A stretch of DNA of 64,000 nucleotides from assembly GCA_035772405.1 (NCBI GenBank), contig JAYKKM010000208.1, positions 603,001 to 667,000 of the forward strand, written 5' to 3'. How positions within the stretch are numbered: position 1 is the first letter of the stretch; every line of letters begins with the position of its first letter. The notes beneath the pieces were generated by a model. That model was not told the origin of the DNA. It saw only the letters and a list, made by a program, of their open reading frames with translations, and made no database searches. The translations under genes were made by a program, and so were the position numbers. This document shows, piece by piece, positions 32,650 through 44,288 of the stretch. Origin of the DNA: Chrysogorgia sp. JL179-B06. Taxonomy: Eukaryota > Cnidaria > Anthozoa > Scleralcyonacea > Chrysogorgiidae.

Positions 32650-32750
32650 AAGGCATGTATGTTATGTACTTGGACTCGGTAATCCCAAATCTGTTTTCAG
32701 AACTGCAATCGAGTAAATATTGGCCGACATAACGTGCTATCGTTCCAAGA
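32650..32750. repeat. SINE body fragment
   Basis: Matches the body of the SINE at 8560-9074 and the copy at 42590-42737 (gttatgtacttggactcggt, atctgttttcagaa, cgagtaaatatt). Confidence 0.6.
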
Positions 32751-32813
32751 GATATGTAGCATCAAAATGGCAAAAAATGCGTTTTTGAATATATGGCCTG
32801 GAAAAAGGTTTAA

Positions 32814-33295
32814 AGTGCCCATAACCTCAAAATGTTTTATTGTCTTGTTTGGAAGAACTTTTAAAATGATAAAGTAACTTCTTTTGAAGATTTTCGTTTC
32901 TTTGCTTTCTTTTTGAGATATATCAGTTTGTTTGATATGCAAATGTCTGGAATTTCGTCACACATGCATGACTTATTGGAGAAATGTGTACATGTATATC
33001 TCTGTATATCAACGGAATCCTTTAAAATCAAGACGTTTGGTGTTGTTGGAGAAACACACACACGTGTTATTCACAATTTAGTGTTTTTATTTCGTGAACG
33101 CAAATATATATAACATTCTCTGATAACGCATTATGCATGTGGGACGAAATTCCAGATATTTGCATATCAAACAAACTGATATACATTTGTATCTAAAAAA
33201 GAAAGCGAAGAACGAAAATGTTCAAAAGAAGTTACTTTATCATTTTAAAAGTTCTTCCAAATAAGACAACAAAAAAATTTGAGGTTAGGGGCACT
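32814..33295. mobile_element. TTAA palindromic element, AGTGCCC family, copy 2
   Basis: TTAA at 32810-32813 and 33296-33299; ends AGTGCCCATAACCTCAAAAT and complement. Confidence 0.85.
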
Positions 33296-33355
33296 TTAAG
33301 TAGAATAAAGCTTGTGACGTCACAAATCGGGAACGGAAGTATGTGCACAAATCCT

Positions 33356-33630
33356 TGTAGTTTTCTTGTCGTAGAAGACTGCAACATTCTTCGTTTTTCG
33401 GAGTTTTCGGGCAATGTCTACGTCTGGATCCAAAGATGGCTCTTTGTCTTCCCGACATGGCGGTTGTCTGAAGGTGAGTCTTGTTCTTCTATCTACAGAT
33501 CATACTGTAGTCAACAATTTGGTCCACATGTTGAACTCTTATCTGAATTGGATCCAGACGTAGACATTGCCCGAAAACACCGAAAAACGAAGAATTTTGC
33601 AGTCTTCCCCACAAGAAAACTACAAGAAGT
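33356..33630. repeat. Inverted repeat, about 85-bp arms
   Basis: gtagttttcttgtcgtagaa and cgggcaatgtctacgtctgg pair with ccagacgtagacattgcccg and cacaagaaaactac. Hairpin-type element; ends not certain. Confidence 0.65.
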
Positions 33631-33639
33631 CTATTGTTC

Positions 33640-33900
33640 TGCCATATGATGATGAACCTATTGCCGACAAATTATGGGTTCAAAATAATAATAAAAAAAC
33701 AAGAACATGAGGCGATTCGTTTTGAAGCTCTTCAGAAAAGGTTAGTCGGAAAAGTTCCTAAGTCTTTGGAGTTTGGGATGGTTTTAAAAAAAAGTCTACA
33801 ACGAACTGCCAATTGAAATACGTAGAACTGAAAAGCATGAGGTTTTTGAAAAACTTTTAGATAACCATTTTTAATCTCATCTTTAATCTTATTTTTAATC
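33640..33900 (+). pseudogene. Non-LTR retrotransposon 3' end
   Basis: Plus strand: VYNELPIEIRRTEKHEVFEK followed by LLDNHF and a stop, the C-terminal end of a non-LTR RT ORF (family: W[NS].LP..IR.....FK..LK..L). Followed by an AT-rich UTR. Confidence 0.6.
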
Positions 33901-34007
33901 TTATTTTATTTTTATTTATTTCTATTTAATTTGTTATTCAAATTCTCAAACAATTTTATATTGTACTTCATTTTGTAAATATATTTGTTAATGATATTAG
34001 GTATTAT

Positions 34008-34690
34008 AAAATAAGTCGTGTCTTACGCACGCTGTGATTGGTCAGTTACAGTGTTTATATCAGGTTTTAGTATAAATTGACAAGTTTATATCACAAATCC
34101 TCAATTTTCATTGGCTATCGCAGGAGTTACTATCCGCTGATATAAACCTCTGGGGTAAAAGTCGCCTGATTTCGAAAGAATATTTACTTTTTATCCATGA
34201 AAAATGCGAAATAAAAGTTATTCTTGGGTTAGAAAGTTGTAAATTTATACTAAAACAATTAGACAACTCGCCCTTGTTTTCTATGAGCGATAGTCAACTC
34301 GGCTCCGCCTCGTTGACTATCTGCTCATAGAAAACGCGGGCTCGTTGTCTAATTGTTAAATATAACATGGATGGATTACGCCATCGTGATACGCCATCAA
34401 TTAGCCATCATACGCCATCAATTAGTCATCATACGCCATCAATTAGCGATCATACGCCATCAATTAGACATCACGGCGCCATCATACGCCAGTAAGGAGA
34501 ATTTACGTGTTGATAAAAAATATATTTGTACATTTTATTTGCTTTCTACGGGTTATTTTATAAAAGAAATAGAAAACATTTTTATCCGTGTTCCCATACG
34601 TTATATAAACACTCGTGGAAGTTTGGGAGAACGAGAAATCCACTCGTGTTTATATAACAGTATGTAAACACGGAAAATGTTTTCTATTTC
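34008..34690. mobile_element. Minisatellite-carrying element, copy B (reverse, short array)
   Basis: Reverse of 11600-12577: starts ataagtcgtgtcttacgcac, has only about five units of the 21-bp repeat (34370-34490), then the left-hand part with tatataaacactcgtgg. An extra segment 34070-34365 with its own hairpin (acaattagacaactcg ... cgttgtctaattgt) is inserted. The 29-unit versus 5-unit difference shows array growth or loss. Confidence 0.7.
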
Positions 34691-34879
34691 TTAATTATTA
34701 CGTTTTATTAGGACAGGACACACATTGATAACAGCTAGTTTTACTGCTGATTTCAGCAGTCTATCTTGTATAATAGTTCGTTTAATAATAATAATTTCTT
34801 TCTCCATGCTTGACACTTCTGACAACACATTTCCGTTGACATTGTTTGGGCAAACGTTTCCTCCACAGTGCAAGGGTTA

Positions 34880-35730
34880 TCGAATATCTCTTTCTTTAAC
34901 AATAACAATAAGCTTAGACGTATTGCAATGCTGAGTGGTGCAACACCAACGGGATGACAGTACACCCTACCAAATGCGAAGCGATGATCATCTCGAATAC
35001 ACAATTCGTGGGACCTATGCCACAATTGACCATAAATGGTAATACGGTGAAATTGGTGAATTCAACAAGATGCTTGGGCGTTGTGATGGATGACAAATTG
35101 AATTGGTCAGCGCATTTGAAGGGAGTGATAAAAAGTTTCTCTAGAAAATTGAACTTATTGAAATCTCTCCATTTCCTGCCGACGGTGGTACGGGAGCAGT
35201 TTTACTTCAAGGTGATTCTACCATCTATAACATACGGGATTGTGGCTTGGGGAAGTTGTAATAAAACGCCCTTCCACGACTTGGAGAAAATGCATATACG
35301 AGCAGCTAAAATCATCTTCAAGTTAGATTTGAACACGCCAAGTTCCGAAGTTCTAAACAAGGTTAATTGGAAATCTATGGCCTGGGTTTACAAGTATAAA
35401 ATAAGCAACCCTTGTTCACAAGTCGCTACACCCTGAACTTATTGATGAAACGGGTCGCGCTGAATCTAAGCTCAAGAGGGACACAGTGTACGCCTTAAGA
35501 GGTCGTAATGCGTCAGTTATTCCACGACCGAGAACGGAGACCATGCGAAGATCAGTCGCATACAGAGGCGCTGTTATATGGAACTACCTGGACGAATCAA
35601 TACAAGAAAAGAGACATAATTTGTTCAAAAAACATGTTAAGAACCATTTAGACCACATTCCAATTATGCCAAATCGGAAACACAACTGCGACTTCATGCA
35701 TATACTATTAATATCATCTTAGTCTTAGAC
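34880..35730 (+). pseudogene. Non-LTR retrotransposon fragment (RT C-terminal half)
   Basis: Plus strand: NGMTVHPTKCEAMIIS, TRCLGVVMDDKLNWSAHLKG, FYFKVILPSITYGIVAWGSC, LEKMHIRAAKIIFKLD, then after a frameshift YALRGRNASVIPRPRTETMR and VAYRGAVIWNYLDES. These are the palm end, thumb and C terminus of a jockey/CR1-type RT. An att tail at about 35927-35952 ends the copy. Confidence 0.8.
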
Positions 35731-35926
35731 TCTAAATCGTTTCATATATATTTCTATACATTCTTATATATTTCATACTAGAACTATAGATTCACTTTAG
35801 AACTTAGACTCTAAATCGTTTTATATACTTTTTTTATACATCCTTATATATTTCATACTAGAACTATAGATTCACGACTCCATTAGCGTCAGCTGCAGTG
35901 TTGTAATTATCGTGATTAAATAAATG

Positions 35927-35952
35927 ATATTATTATTATTATTATTATTATC
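35927..35952. repeat. (ATT)n microsatellite, 3' tail
   Basis: Tail of the preceding plus-strand non-LTR fragment. Confidence 0.85.
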
Positions 35953-36284
35953 AAAAGTCCAGATGGTGGTTTGCGTAATGTGAGAAGGTTGGCTCTCAAG
36001 ATGCACAATATCGTTCGATGATGTCGAAGCCTGTATGGTTGAAGGTTGGGTATCTGCAACCGTTGAATCTTCTTTTCTAATCTTACAAAGTAGTTATAAT
36101 TACAGAGTCAGTTTTTGCGCAGTACCGTTAAAAATCAAGACCAAAAATTGAAAGAAAAAATTAAAAGAAAAGTCACAAAATGTGTCCGTTGGTTATGGGA
36201 ATCTAACTCGCCAGATTCGGCAGATCAAACGAAAATAATTCCCTTGTCACGCCATTTAACGTTTACGGAGACTGGTTAGAACCG

Positions 36285-36445
36285 TGGGCAGAACGATGAC
36301 GACTGAGTGCAGAGATGTGTGAGGATGAAGGTACTGTAGTAGGGTTGGTTCTGAGAGAACGACCAAAGATCACATGGAAGAAGACCGCGGATGAGGACAT
36401 GCGGGTACTAGAAGGACAGATGCGATAGACAGGAGATAATGGGAG
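36285..36445 (+). pseudogene. Possible non-LTR RT fragment
   Basis: Plus strand reads VGLVLRERPKITWKKTADED followed by MRVLEG, resembling the RGRP..TW...V..D...L motif at the end of some non-LTR ORFs. Weak. Confidence 0.35.
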
Positions 36446-36689
36446 TAAAAGACATGACAAGGGCAAAGGCAACGTAAGCAGGGAAGACTGCCTTGATATA
36501 TCAAGGTGAAAAAAAAAACCCAACGGCGACCAGTAAAACCAACCCAACCGCGACCAGTTGCGAAATTGACGCCTTCTGGCTGGGAATCAACTGCGACCTA
36601 TTATCCTGTGTGCAGATTCTTGTATGTTTCCTATTTACAGTACTGCTCAAAAATATTGCTCAGAGGTATTGCACATCTCAAGGGAAAAA

Positions 36690-36855
36690 ATGCCAACTAA
36701 CGAAACGTCGTACAGTGTAGATGGTCAGCCGCTGGAGCGCGTTCCGTATATTTCTGACCTTGGTATCAGCGTGTCTAGTGACCTATCTTGGTCAAGACAC
36801 ATCGAAATCACTGTCGCCAAGGCCAACAAGACACTCGGGGATTCAAGAACAAGAA
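36690..36855 (+). pseudogene. Non-LTR RT fragment (post-palm region)
   Basis: Plus strand: YSVDGQPLERVPYISDLGIS, then SSDLSWSRHIEITVAKANKT, the typical L..v....DLGV.i...L.W..HI......A...L motif of jockey/CR1 RTs. Truncated at both sides. Confidence 0.7.
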
Positions 36856-37234
36856 AATTGTTATAGTGCGCAGGGGCGGATTAAGGACCCCTGGGGCAAA
36901 TTTAGATTGTGGCCCCAAACATCTGAAAGTTAGCACCCGGTCTCTGGGGCTGCGGTGCATGGGAACAGTTATCGCTTATCAGTCACTAATATAAATATTG
37001 ACTGCTACTCTGTGGTTTATTTTGTGAAGTATTATTTTTTAATTTTGTGAAGTTAAATCCGTAGGTACACTGTATTAGACAATAGGCATGTGTTACTCTT
37101 AGTGTCAGGGTTTGAATCGTCTATATCGGATAAAAAGATGAGGTAGTTACCATACTCAGGCAACTCGGTAGGTACTTTATGTAGCCTTTCACGAATATTT
37201 GGTTTACGACACAGACAACACTGCAAAGGTAAGT

Positions 37235-37545
37235 GCTAGAAAAAGCTTCAAAGTCGACAGCTTCCTTGTCATCATCGACAAGCAAATTAACGAGCGCGAT
37301 GTCCGACCTCATTGGAGCGTACAGTGAGGTCAGGTGTGTCGGTTGTTCGGTTTCCTCAAGAGGTTGGAAGATCTCAATGAACAGGAAATCCAACAAGCCG
37401 CTGAACAATTTGTTCATACGTACAAGAACGATCTGGAGGAGCTACTTGCTGACGAACTTGTACAATTTGCATCCATGCTGCGAACTCCAGTTGTGAAGCA
37501 AACTTGTTATACCGACACAGATGCCAAAAATTCGGATTGCGGTCG
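37235..37545 (+). pseudogene. hAT transposase remnant (ZMYM1/DUF4371-like)
   Basis: Plus strand: FLVIIDKQINERDV, a frameshift, then LFGFLKRLEDLNEQEI, FVHTYKNDLEELLADELVQF. This corresponds to the ..F..IID.....L..R...Y......F.FL..L......ei...a..l...Y..DL......E...F region of ZMYM1-like hAT transposases. A CAGGGGCGGATTAAGG end near 36870-36885 may be its left terminus; no right end found. Confidence 0.65.
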
Positions 37546-38085
37546 ATACACATAACCGTGCATTGTGAAAACGGCTCGTGTTCCGACTATTTCCGACATG
37601 GAAAGCGTTTAGTTTAAAAATGTAGAGAAACTACCAAAAGCAAAATAGATCTTCATTCTATTTATATAAATATGGCTTCATTCTTTGTCTGTTTTATGTC
37701 TGTTGAAAAGAATACACTCGCGCAAGAGATTCCCAGTTGAAACGTTGCGCTTTCGCCGTGCCAAATCTAATTCAGGTAATGTCCGACTGTATATATGCAG
37801 CCGTGGCAAAGTAGTGCAGTCGAGTGAATCCTCGTCGAATCTAATGAATGTAATACGAAAATATAATGATTGAGGCAGAGCGCGTTTCCGTTTTAAATCC
37901 TAAAGGGCAATTCCATGTTTAAATGCACTTTTTGTGATTTCTTAAATTAAGCAAGAGCCCTTAGTGGCTAAGGAAATTTTATCCTCTTTATGCTAAAAAG
38001 CTATAAAAACGTCTAACTTTATTGCCAACATCCAAATACAGTGTTGTAATCCTTCAAATTTACCTCTACATTTACCAATTCATTA

Positions 38086-38268
38086 CCACAGGAAATTAGA
38101 AGCTTTGAAATGTTAAGTAATTTTAAGTCTGCAGTTAAGACTTTTCTTTTTTAAAATTAATAGTTATTGTTCGTAGTGTTAATATATGTAGTAGGCTTTA
38201 TTACTTGGGCTACCTGTGGTAGCACCAAGTCTTAAAACCAGCTTCGTTATTATTATTATTATTCGTAT
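38086..38268 (+). pseudogene. Short non-LTR 3' end with att tail
   Basis: Plus strand LPQEIRSFEMLSNFKSAVKT then FLF and a stop, UTR, and tail of att units at about 38247-38265. Confidence 0.7.
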
Positions 38269-38390
38269 TTTTCTTGGGGTTCCACAAAATTGCAAAATTG
38301 CGCAATAACTCGTACCCAGGGTCTTGCCTCAATGTTCCTTGCCTTCACCCTTGTTGTCAATGAATCGCAGTCTGAAAAGCATTTTAATAC

Positions 38391-39141
38391 GAGACCTGTA
38401 AACCCGCAAACCATTGCAAAGATTCTCTCCAAGATGAGAGAAACACAGATGAGAGTTCAATTGTGAAGACGGAATGGACAGCCGAAGGACAGGGAAATAT
38501 TATACTGTGTTGACATTTTAATATCCCGTGAAACTCCGTAATATCAAGCATGAAATGTTGTGTTTTTGTCCGATTTAAATCAATTCTACATCGAAATGAT
38601 CACTTGAATCTGGCGAATCGAACGCTGTAGGTTTCGTCTACTTAAAATGTGAAGATCAGATGTTATATGAGAAAATGCGTATTAGCGATTAAAGCGAGAC
38701 TCGTCTTTAAAATCAAAGGACATGGCTTCAAGATCTATTCGTCGTTTACCCGATGATTTACGAGACCTGTAAACCCGCAAACCATTGCAAAGATTCTCTC
38801 CAAGATGAGAGAAACACAGATGAGAGTTCAATCGTGAAGACGGAATGGACAGCCGAAGGACAGGGAAATATTATTATACTGTGTTGACATTTTATATCCC
38901 GTGAAACTCCGTAATATCAAGCATGAAATGTTGTGTTTTTGTCCGATTTAAATCAATTCTACATCGAAATGATCACTTGAATCTGGTGAATCGAACGCTG
39001 TAGGTTTCGTCTACTTAAAATGTGAAGATCAGATGTTATATGAGAAAATGCGTAAGCGATTAAAGCGAGACTCGTCTTTAAAATCAAAGGACATAATATA
39101 TGGCTTCAAGATCTATTCGTCGTTTTAATACCCGATGATTT
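38391..39141. repeat. Direct tandem duplication, about 371 bp period
   Basis: gagacctgtaaacccgcaaa occurs at 38391 and 38762, and the following 370 bp (gaacgctgtaggtttcgtct, ggcttcaagatctattcgtc) are repeated with few changes. It has no recognised coding content. Confidence 0.9.
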
Positions 39142-39269
39142 AATGCTTTTATGTCCATTAAACCGATGTAATTTCGTAACAGATATGTTTCGTATACCTT
39201 GCCGTTGATTTTTATATGAATTTTGACACACGAAGACCTTCAATCGAACAGATATTAGAAAAAATATAG

Positions 39270-39626
39270 CATTGCCGTGTAGGCGTTCTGCATGGGGAGG
39301 CTAGCCTGCGAGCGCTGCACAATGCCTTCAGTGGCCTGATGACAGAAATCAATGCATTAAATATTATCCTTGGTAATATAAGACAAGTGAGCGGGTTTTC
39401 TAATTCCAACTGTCTAACATGCCACCAATGCATACCCATCTCCGCAGGCAATATGCGCGCCATGTCCCTAAAATTAGTAGCCCAAGTTAACGCCTAGTGG
39501 GCGTCTTGTCTTATAATGAAACTGTAATTAGTTTTAAAAGCAACTTTAAGAATATATATATTGTTGTAAGAGCATTGAGACTATTGTATAATGCTCCTAA
39601 TACGTCTTTATTATTATTATTATTAC
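39270..39626 (+). repeat. Probable retroposon 3' end with att tail
   Basis: Unrecognised 340-bp unit ending in a tail of att at about 39609-39626; tail type is the same as for non-LTR copies here. Confidence 0.4.
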
Positions 39627-40517
39627 ATAGTTACAATTTTACATGTAATTAAGCATTTTACACAACATTTACAATGTGTGCATACTATGCTTAAAAAAGA
39701 AAAAAGCTATTTTGGTTGATTGTTGAAAATATTACAATGGATTAAATTCGTTTTAAATCCAATCCCCTTATCCTCTATCAAATTGGGTAACTTTGGGACC
39801 AAATATTAATAAAGAAGAAGCATGAGACAAAAGTGTAATGTCCGTTACGGCTTCTGTGTAATGTCCGCTATACACAAATGTGTTATTTATTTCAAAAAAA
39901 GGAAAAAAATTGTCCAACATGTACAAATAATTTTAAAGTATGTACAAATGGATTCATAATTTAGGTGTTTTGTTGTAACAATCATTGTAATTGTGAAGAT
40001 ATGTTGTTTGAAAAAGTACTAAAATAGGCATGTCTTTTCTGGAGTAATGTCCGTTACGCAAAATATTGTGATTGTAAATATATGACATTTTCCAAAACAC
40101 TCTGAAAAATTGGTTAGTTGAACATCAATTGTTGTTCACTTATCAGAATTTCTAATTCAAAATGAAACAATGGTAAAAGTGGAAGAAATATATCAAATTA
40201 GTTTTCAACATTTGACAAACTGTGTAATGTCCGTTACATGGAATTGCCCTAAACCGTTTTTCTCGATCATTATTATTCAACAGATTTACTGCTGCAGTGA
40301 TCATGGACAAAATTACGTAGACAACGCAAAACATCCAACGTCAATTACCTACTTTCTTTTTATTGCCCAATTTCTACCTAAATAAAACGTTCCTTCCCCC
40401 CACATCATGAATATTGTGTTATTACACGATAAAGAATAAAAATGCTCGGCTTTTTGCGCGTACAGATTCACCAACATCGCATGCCTAGGGGGGAGGGGAG
40501 ACCGTAATTTGTTGGTT

Positions 40518-41277
40518 CCAGTGGCGTAGCTAGACCAGGGCCTAGAGGGGCCAGGCCGGCCGGGCAATAAAACTAAACTAGGTTACCAATTGGTAGTAAG
40601 TGCTGAGAACAACCGGATGTCGAGACCTGAACCCGAGTAAGGCAACAGAAGGTGGTATCCTGAGGTTATTTTTGGGTGGATTTAATTAAGGCAAAGTGGA
40701 GAATCGAAGGCGAATTGAGCGCAATTGTTTGTGTGTGTCACGAGAACTGAATGATAACGGTAAACTGCCAATGGCTAACAAAATATTGAAATTGTTGGAT
40801 ATGACTCAGTTAATCTGTTTATAATGACCCCCTCACAGTTGTCAGGCGTATGGACATGGTTTCGAATTTCAGATGACACGAGGCAGAGAGACACAAAACA
40901 GAAATTCAATGCTGTTTCGAATTGTTGATCGATGACACGAGGCGATAGACGAATACGATAGTTGTCTCCGGCGCAGAATTTATCTAAACATATATGCGGT
41001 AGAATTGTGCGGTAGAACACATAAACACATTATTGTATACAGCCGGAGCGAGAAATATGAAACCCACACACGCGAAAACAGCTTGTGATTGTTTTAGATA
41101 GATGAAAGAAAATGGTCGATCAAATAAGTGTGAAAGAGAATCCCGATTCACGTGCAAATAATTTTATATGGGCTGTGCAAAGGATTGTGGTTGATAACGC
41201 AAAGGATTGTGGTTGAAAATCGAGTCAAGATTTTTTGCGCCTTGAATTATGAATCGCTGCTACACTCGCTACGCCGC
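40518..41277. mobile_element. Possible hAT-like element (CAGTGGCGTAGCTAG end)
   Basis: CAGTGGCGTAGCTAG at 40518 is a common hAT terminus; the proposed right end (cactcgctacgccgctg at about 41261-41277) is a poor complement. No duplication. Confidence 0.35.
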
Positions 41278-41402
41278 TGCGCAGCAAATACAAAAAAAAG
41301 CTAATCAAATTTGGTATATATTTTAACGTTATTCTCTCTAAGTTAATCTTTCAAATATTGTACAGGAAAAAGCGTTGTATTTATAACTTAGCCTTTCGTT
41401 AA

Positions 41403-41872
41403 AGTGCCCCTAACCTCAAATTTTTTTATTGTCTTATTTGGAAGAACTTTTAAAATGATAAAGTAACTTCTTTTGAAGATTTTTACTTCTTCGCTTTCTT
41501 TGTGAGATATATCAGTTTGTTTGATATGCAAATATCTGGAATTTCGTCACACACATGCATAATGAGTTATCAGAGAATGTTATATATCTTTGCGTTCATG
41601 AAATAAAAACACTAAAGTGTGAATAACACGTGTGTGCGTTTCTCCCACAACACCAAACTTCTTGATTTTAAAGGATTTTGTTCGAGAATGAAAGAGATAT
41701 ACACATTTCGCCATTATGCATGTGTGACGAAATTCCAGACATTTGCATATCAAACAAACTGATATATCTAAAAAAGAAAGCAAAGAAACGAACATCTTCA
41801 AAAGAAGTTACTTTATCATTTTAAAAGTTCTTCCAAATAAGACAATAAAACATTTTTGAGGTTAGGGGCACT
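41403..41872. mobile_element. TTAA palindromic element, AGTGCCC family, copy 3
   Basis: TTAA at 41399-41402 and 41873-41876; ends AGTGCCCCTAACCTCAAA and complement. Confidence 0.86.
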
Positions 41873-41939
41873 TTAAATGTAATACTATAATGGCGAAATA
41901 AATAAATAATGAAAGAAAGAATACAAGGTAAATGTAATC

Positions 41940-42450
41940 CATTCTAATGGATGGCCTGCAAATACTTCAAAATAAGGCTGCCAAGATCATCTTGGATAAA
42001 TCTATGTACATGTATTCTTCTTCCTCTGAAGCATTAGCTGATTTGCAATGGCATAAATTATGTCATCGCAGGCATTTTCACCGATGTTTATATGTATAAA
42101 CGGTTATACAGCTCATCACTTGGAACTTAAGTGGAACAGCGACGTACATAATTATAATACTCGTCGAAAAGATAATATTTGATTACCCAAGGTAAATACA
42201 AATTGGGGTAAACAAAGAATCGAATACCATGCTGTCATCGAATGGAACAATCTGCCTAATGGACTAAAACAGTTTAAGGAAATTAATGTTTTTAAAAAGA
42301 ATTTTTTATTGTTTCAAAATAATTTTAATTACGATATCTTTGTAATTATTTGCTTTGATTTGTTTTATTCATTTACGTTTACGTTTTTATCCATTCCAGG
42401 ACACTACTGTAAAACACCTTAGAGTGATTGTAGGTTTTCCTGAATAAAGA
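41940..42450 (+). pseudogene. Non-LTR retrotransposon 3' fragment
   Basis: Plus strand: LQILQNKAAKIILDKSMYMY, ALADLQWHKLCHRRHFHRCL, then frameshifts and EWNNLPNGLKQ-like sequence. RT C-terminal region followed by an AT-rich UTR. Confidence 0.7.
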
Positions 42451-42589
42451 TTATTATTTTTGTGTAAATAAATATAAACAAGCCATGAACATAGTTTAGA
42501 GAACACTAAAGCAGCTGCAACTGTCAACCAAGCACTCCGAGTGCAAATAAACACAAGGTGTCTATTATATTACGGGAACGTGTATACCC

Positions 42590-42737
42590 TTCGTAAAAAC
42601 CAGTTTATGTACTACTTAGAAACTAATCGGCAATATGAAGGCCGCTCCGTTGTAGATGTTTGAACGTTATCTCGGTCGATATTTACTCGATTTCAATTCT
42701 GAAAACAGATTTGGAATTGCCGAGTCCAAGTACATAA
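42590..42737. repeat. SINE body fragment
   Basis: gaacgttatctcggtcgata, gaaaacagatttggaatt and agtccaagtacataa match the SINE body at 8560-8900 (reverse). The CGTTACC element begins where it ends. Confidence 0.6.
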
Positions 42738-43024
42738 TAGGCTGTCCAAAACTAAATGGAGCGGTTACGCAATTGAGTTACCGCCAGATTACGTTGGGGG
42801 AAACGAAATATCGTTTACGCAGATCTGTGTTTAGGGAAACGCATTTACGCCACCGTTACCGCAAGCGTTACCGCAGACAATCATAAATAGGATTTAAAAC
42901 AATAGGTGACAACATGCAAGAGTTTTGAAATAGAAAACAATCTCCCCCAAATTAAGGCTTACAGGTAGGTCTGTTTAATGTTATAACATTCTTCAACAAC
43001 TTAATTGATCGTTCAACAACTTAA

Positions 43025-43343
43025 GGTACTTGCCCTGGCAAAAAATATTATCAAATTGTAATCACTTTTTTGATTTTTGGAAAATGGAAGCATAAAAGCC
43101 CTATTTTTCGAAATTACATTTAGTTTTTCATTTATTGTGCTCAGTTTTATGCGCGAGCTTCTTGAAAGTAGCCAATTTACCGGAAAAAGAATGATATCTT
43201 CCAAACGCGCGAGTGACCTGTGGAGGGTGCTAGGTCCCTTCCCACGTTTTCACACGTCGAACGTTTCACGTCCTGCACATGCAGTAATTTTTTAATTTTT
43301 TATTATTTTCTAAATTTGACCAATTTTTGCCAGGGCAAGCACC
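43025..43343. mobile_element. TTAA element with GGTACTTGCCCTGG ends
   Basis: TTAA at 43021-43024 and 43344-43347; ends GGTACTTGCCCTGGCAAAAA and complement of GGTGCTTGCCCTGGCAAAAA. Confidence 0.83.
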
Positions 43344-43375
43344 TTAATTAATATTGCGTTGAATACTGCTATTTC

Positions 43376-43890
43376 TAGGGATGAGCCAATAATCGGAAAT
43401 TAATCGGTGGAAGCCGATAATCGGCAACATTCAGGCTGATCGGTTATTGGCCGATCGCGTCAACATATATCGGCATATATCGGCGGTCCCGCTAAATATC
43501 ATTCTCGCTTTTCTACTTGTGATATTTCCTTTTGTTTGTCAAGAAAAACGCCAACTTGTTTATAACACAGATACTCTTTAACGCATTTTAAAAGCCAGAG
43601 ACATGTGAACGAATGTAGTCTCAAATAGTCACCCCAGCATTGACACATCTGCCCTTCGAACCGACGCAAACATGAAGCCTAAAAGTTAACATCACATTTG
43701 CATCGGTGAGTCGTGACGGTGTAATAGTCTGCTTGCGGTTATTTGGTAACGCGAACCATGGCTTGTTCAATGCGAAGTGAAGTTTGGGACCAATATCGGT
43801 AACCACCGATAAATCGGCCGATCAGCTCGTAAATCGTATCGGAACTTATTGGATCGGTAAATCGGATTTTTCTCGATCGGCTCATCCCTA
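43376..43890. mobile_element. hAT-like element, ATCGG-rich ends, duplication gctatttc
   Basis: Ends TAGGGATGAGCCAATAATCG and CGATCGGCTCATCCCTA; flanks gctatttc at 43368-43375 and 43891-43898, exact 8 bp. Both ends carry many ccgat/atcgg copies. Confidence 0.87.
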
Positions 43891-44288
43891 GCTATTTCCA
43901 AATGGAAAACAAACTCAAGGCGACCAGCAAACAATACATCACGTTGGCTTTAGCCGCTTTTCAAAGCTCACTTGATAGCGCGTAAACAACTGAAGAAATA
44001 TGGCGCACAGCACGGTCAAGTGTCAACTGGAAATTAATAGCAAGCGTTTGTGCGTTTGTTTTAATATTTCACATTTTTTGGTTCTGGGGTAACGATATTT
44101 CCTTCTGGGGTAACGTGATATCGTTACCGTAAAAACGCGGCGATAACGCGCGTTTCGTTACCGCAATTTTGGACAGCCTGATGTCTTCATATAATATCAA
44201 CACAGCATGTTTACCTGAATTTGAGATCGCGGACCAAACCCGTTTCAAAATCTTAGCGTGTGCAGTTGTAAGCATAGTGAGTGTATGT

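Larger units (their letters stand above)
37905..40250. mobile_element. GGACATTAC-repeat element, copy B, with complex insertion
   Basis: GGGCAATTCCATG at 37905 and CATGGAATTGCCC ending at 40250. Outer parts 37905-38085 and 39627-40250 match copy A in reverse. Insertion 38086-39626 falls between cctctacat and acatagttac, leaving a duplicated (t)acat. Confidence 0.72.
42738..44180. mobile_element. CGTTACC-repeat element, copy 2, split by two insertions
   Basis: AGGCTGTCCAAAACTAAATG at the left and TTTTGGACAGCCTG at the right; both ends rich in cgttaccgc. Reverse of 17323-18033. It contains a TTAA element and a hAT-like element. Confidence 0.72.

Noticed and set aside
33218..33649. 143-codon plus-strand frame
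   Set aside because: It runs from the arm of a TTAA element into an unrelated inverted repeat; a chance frame.
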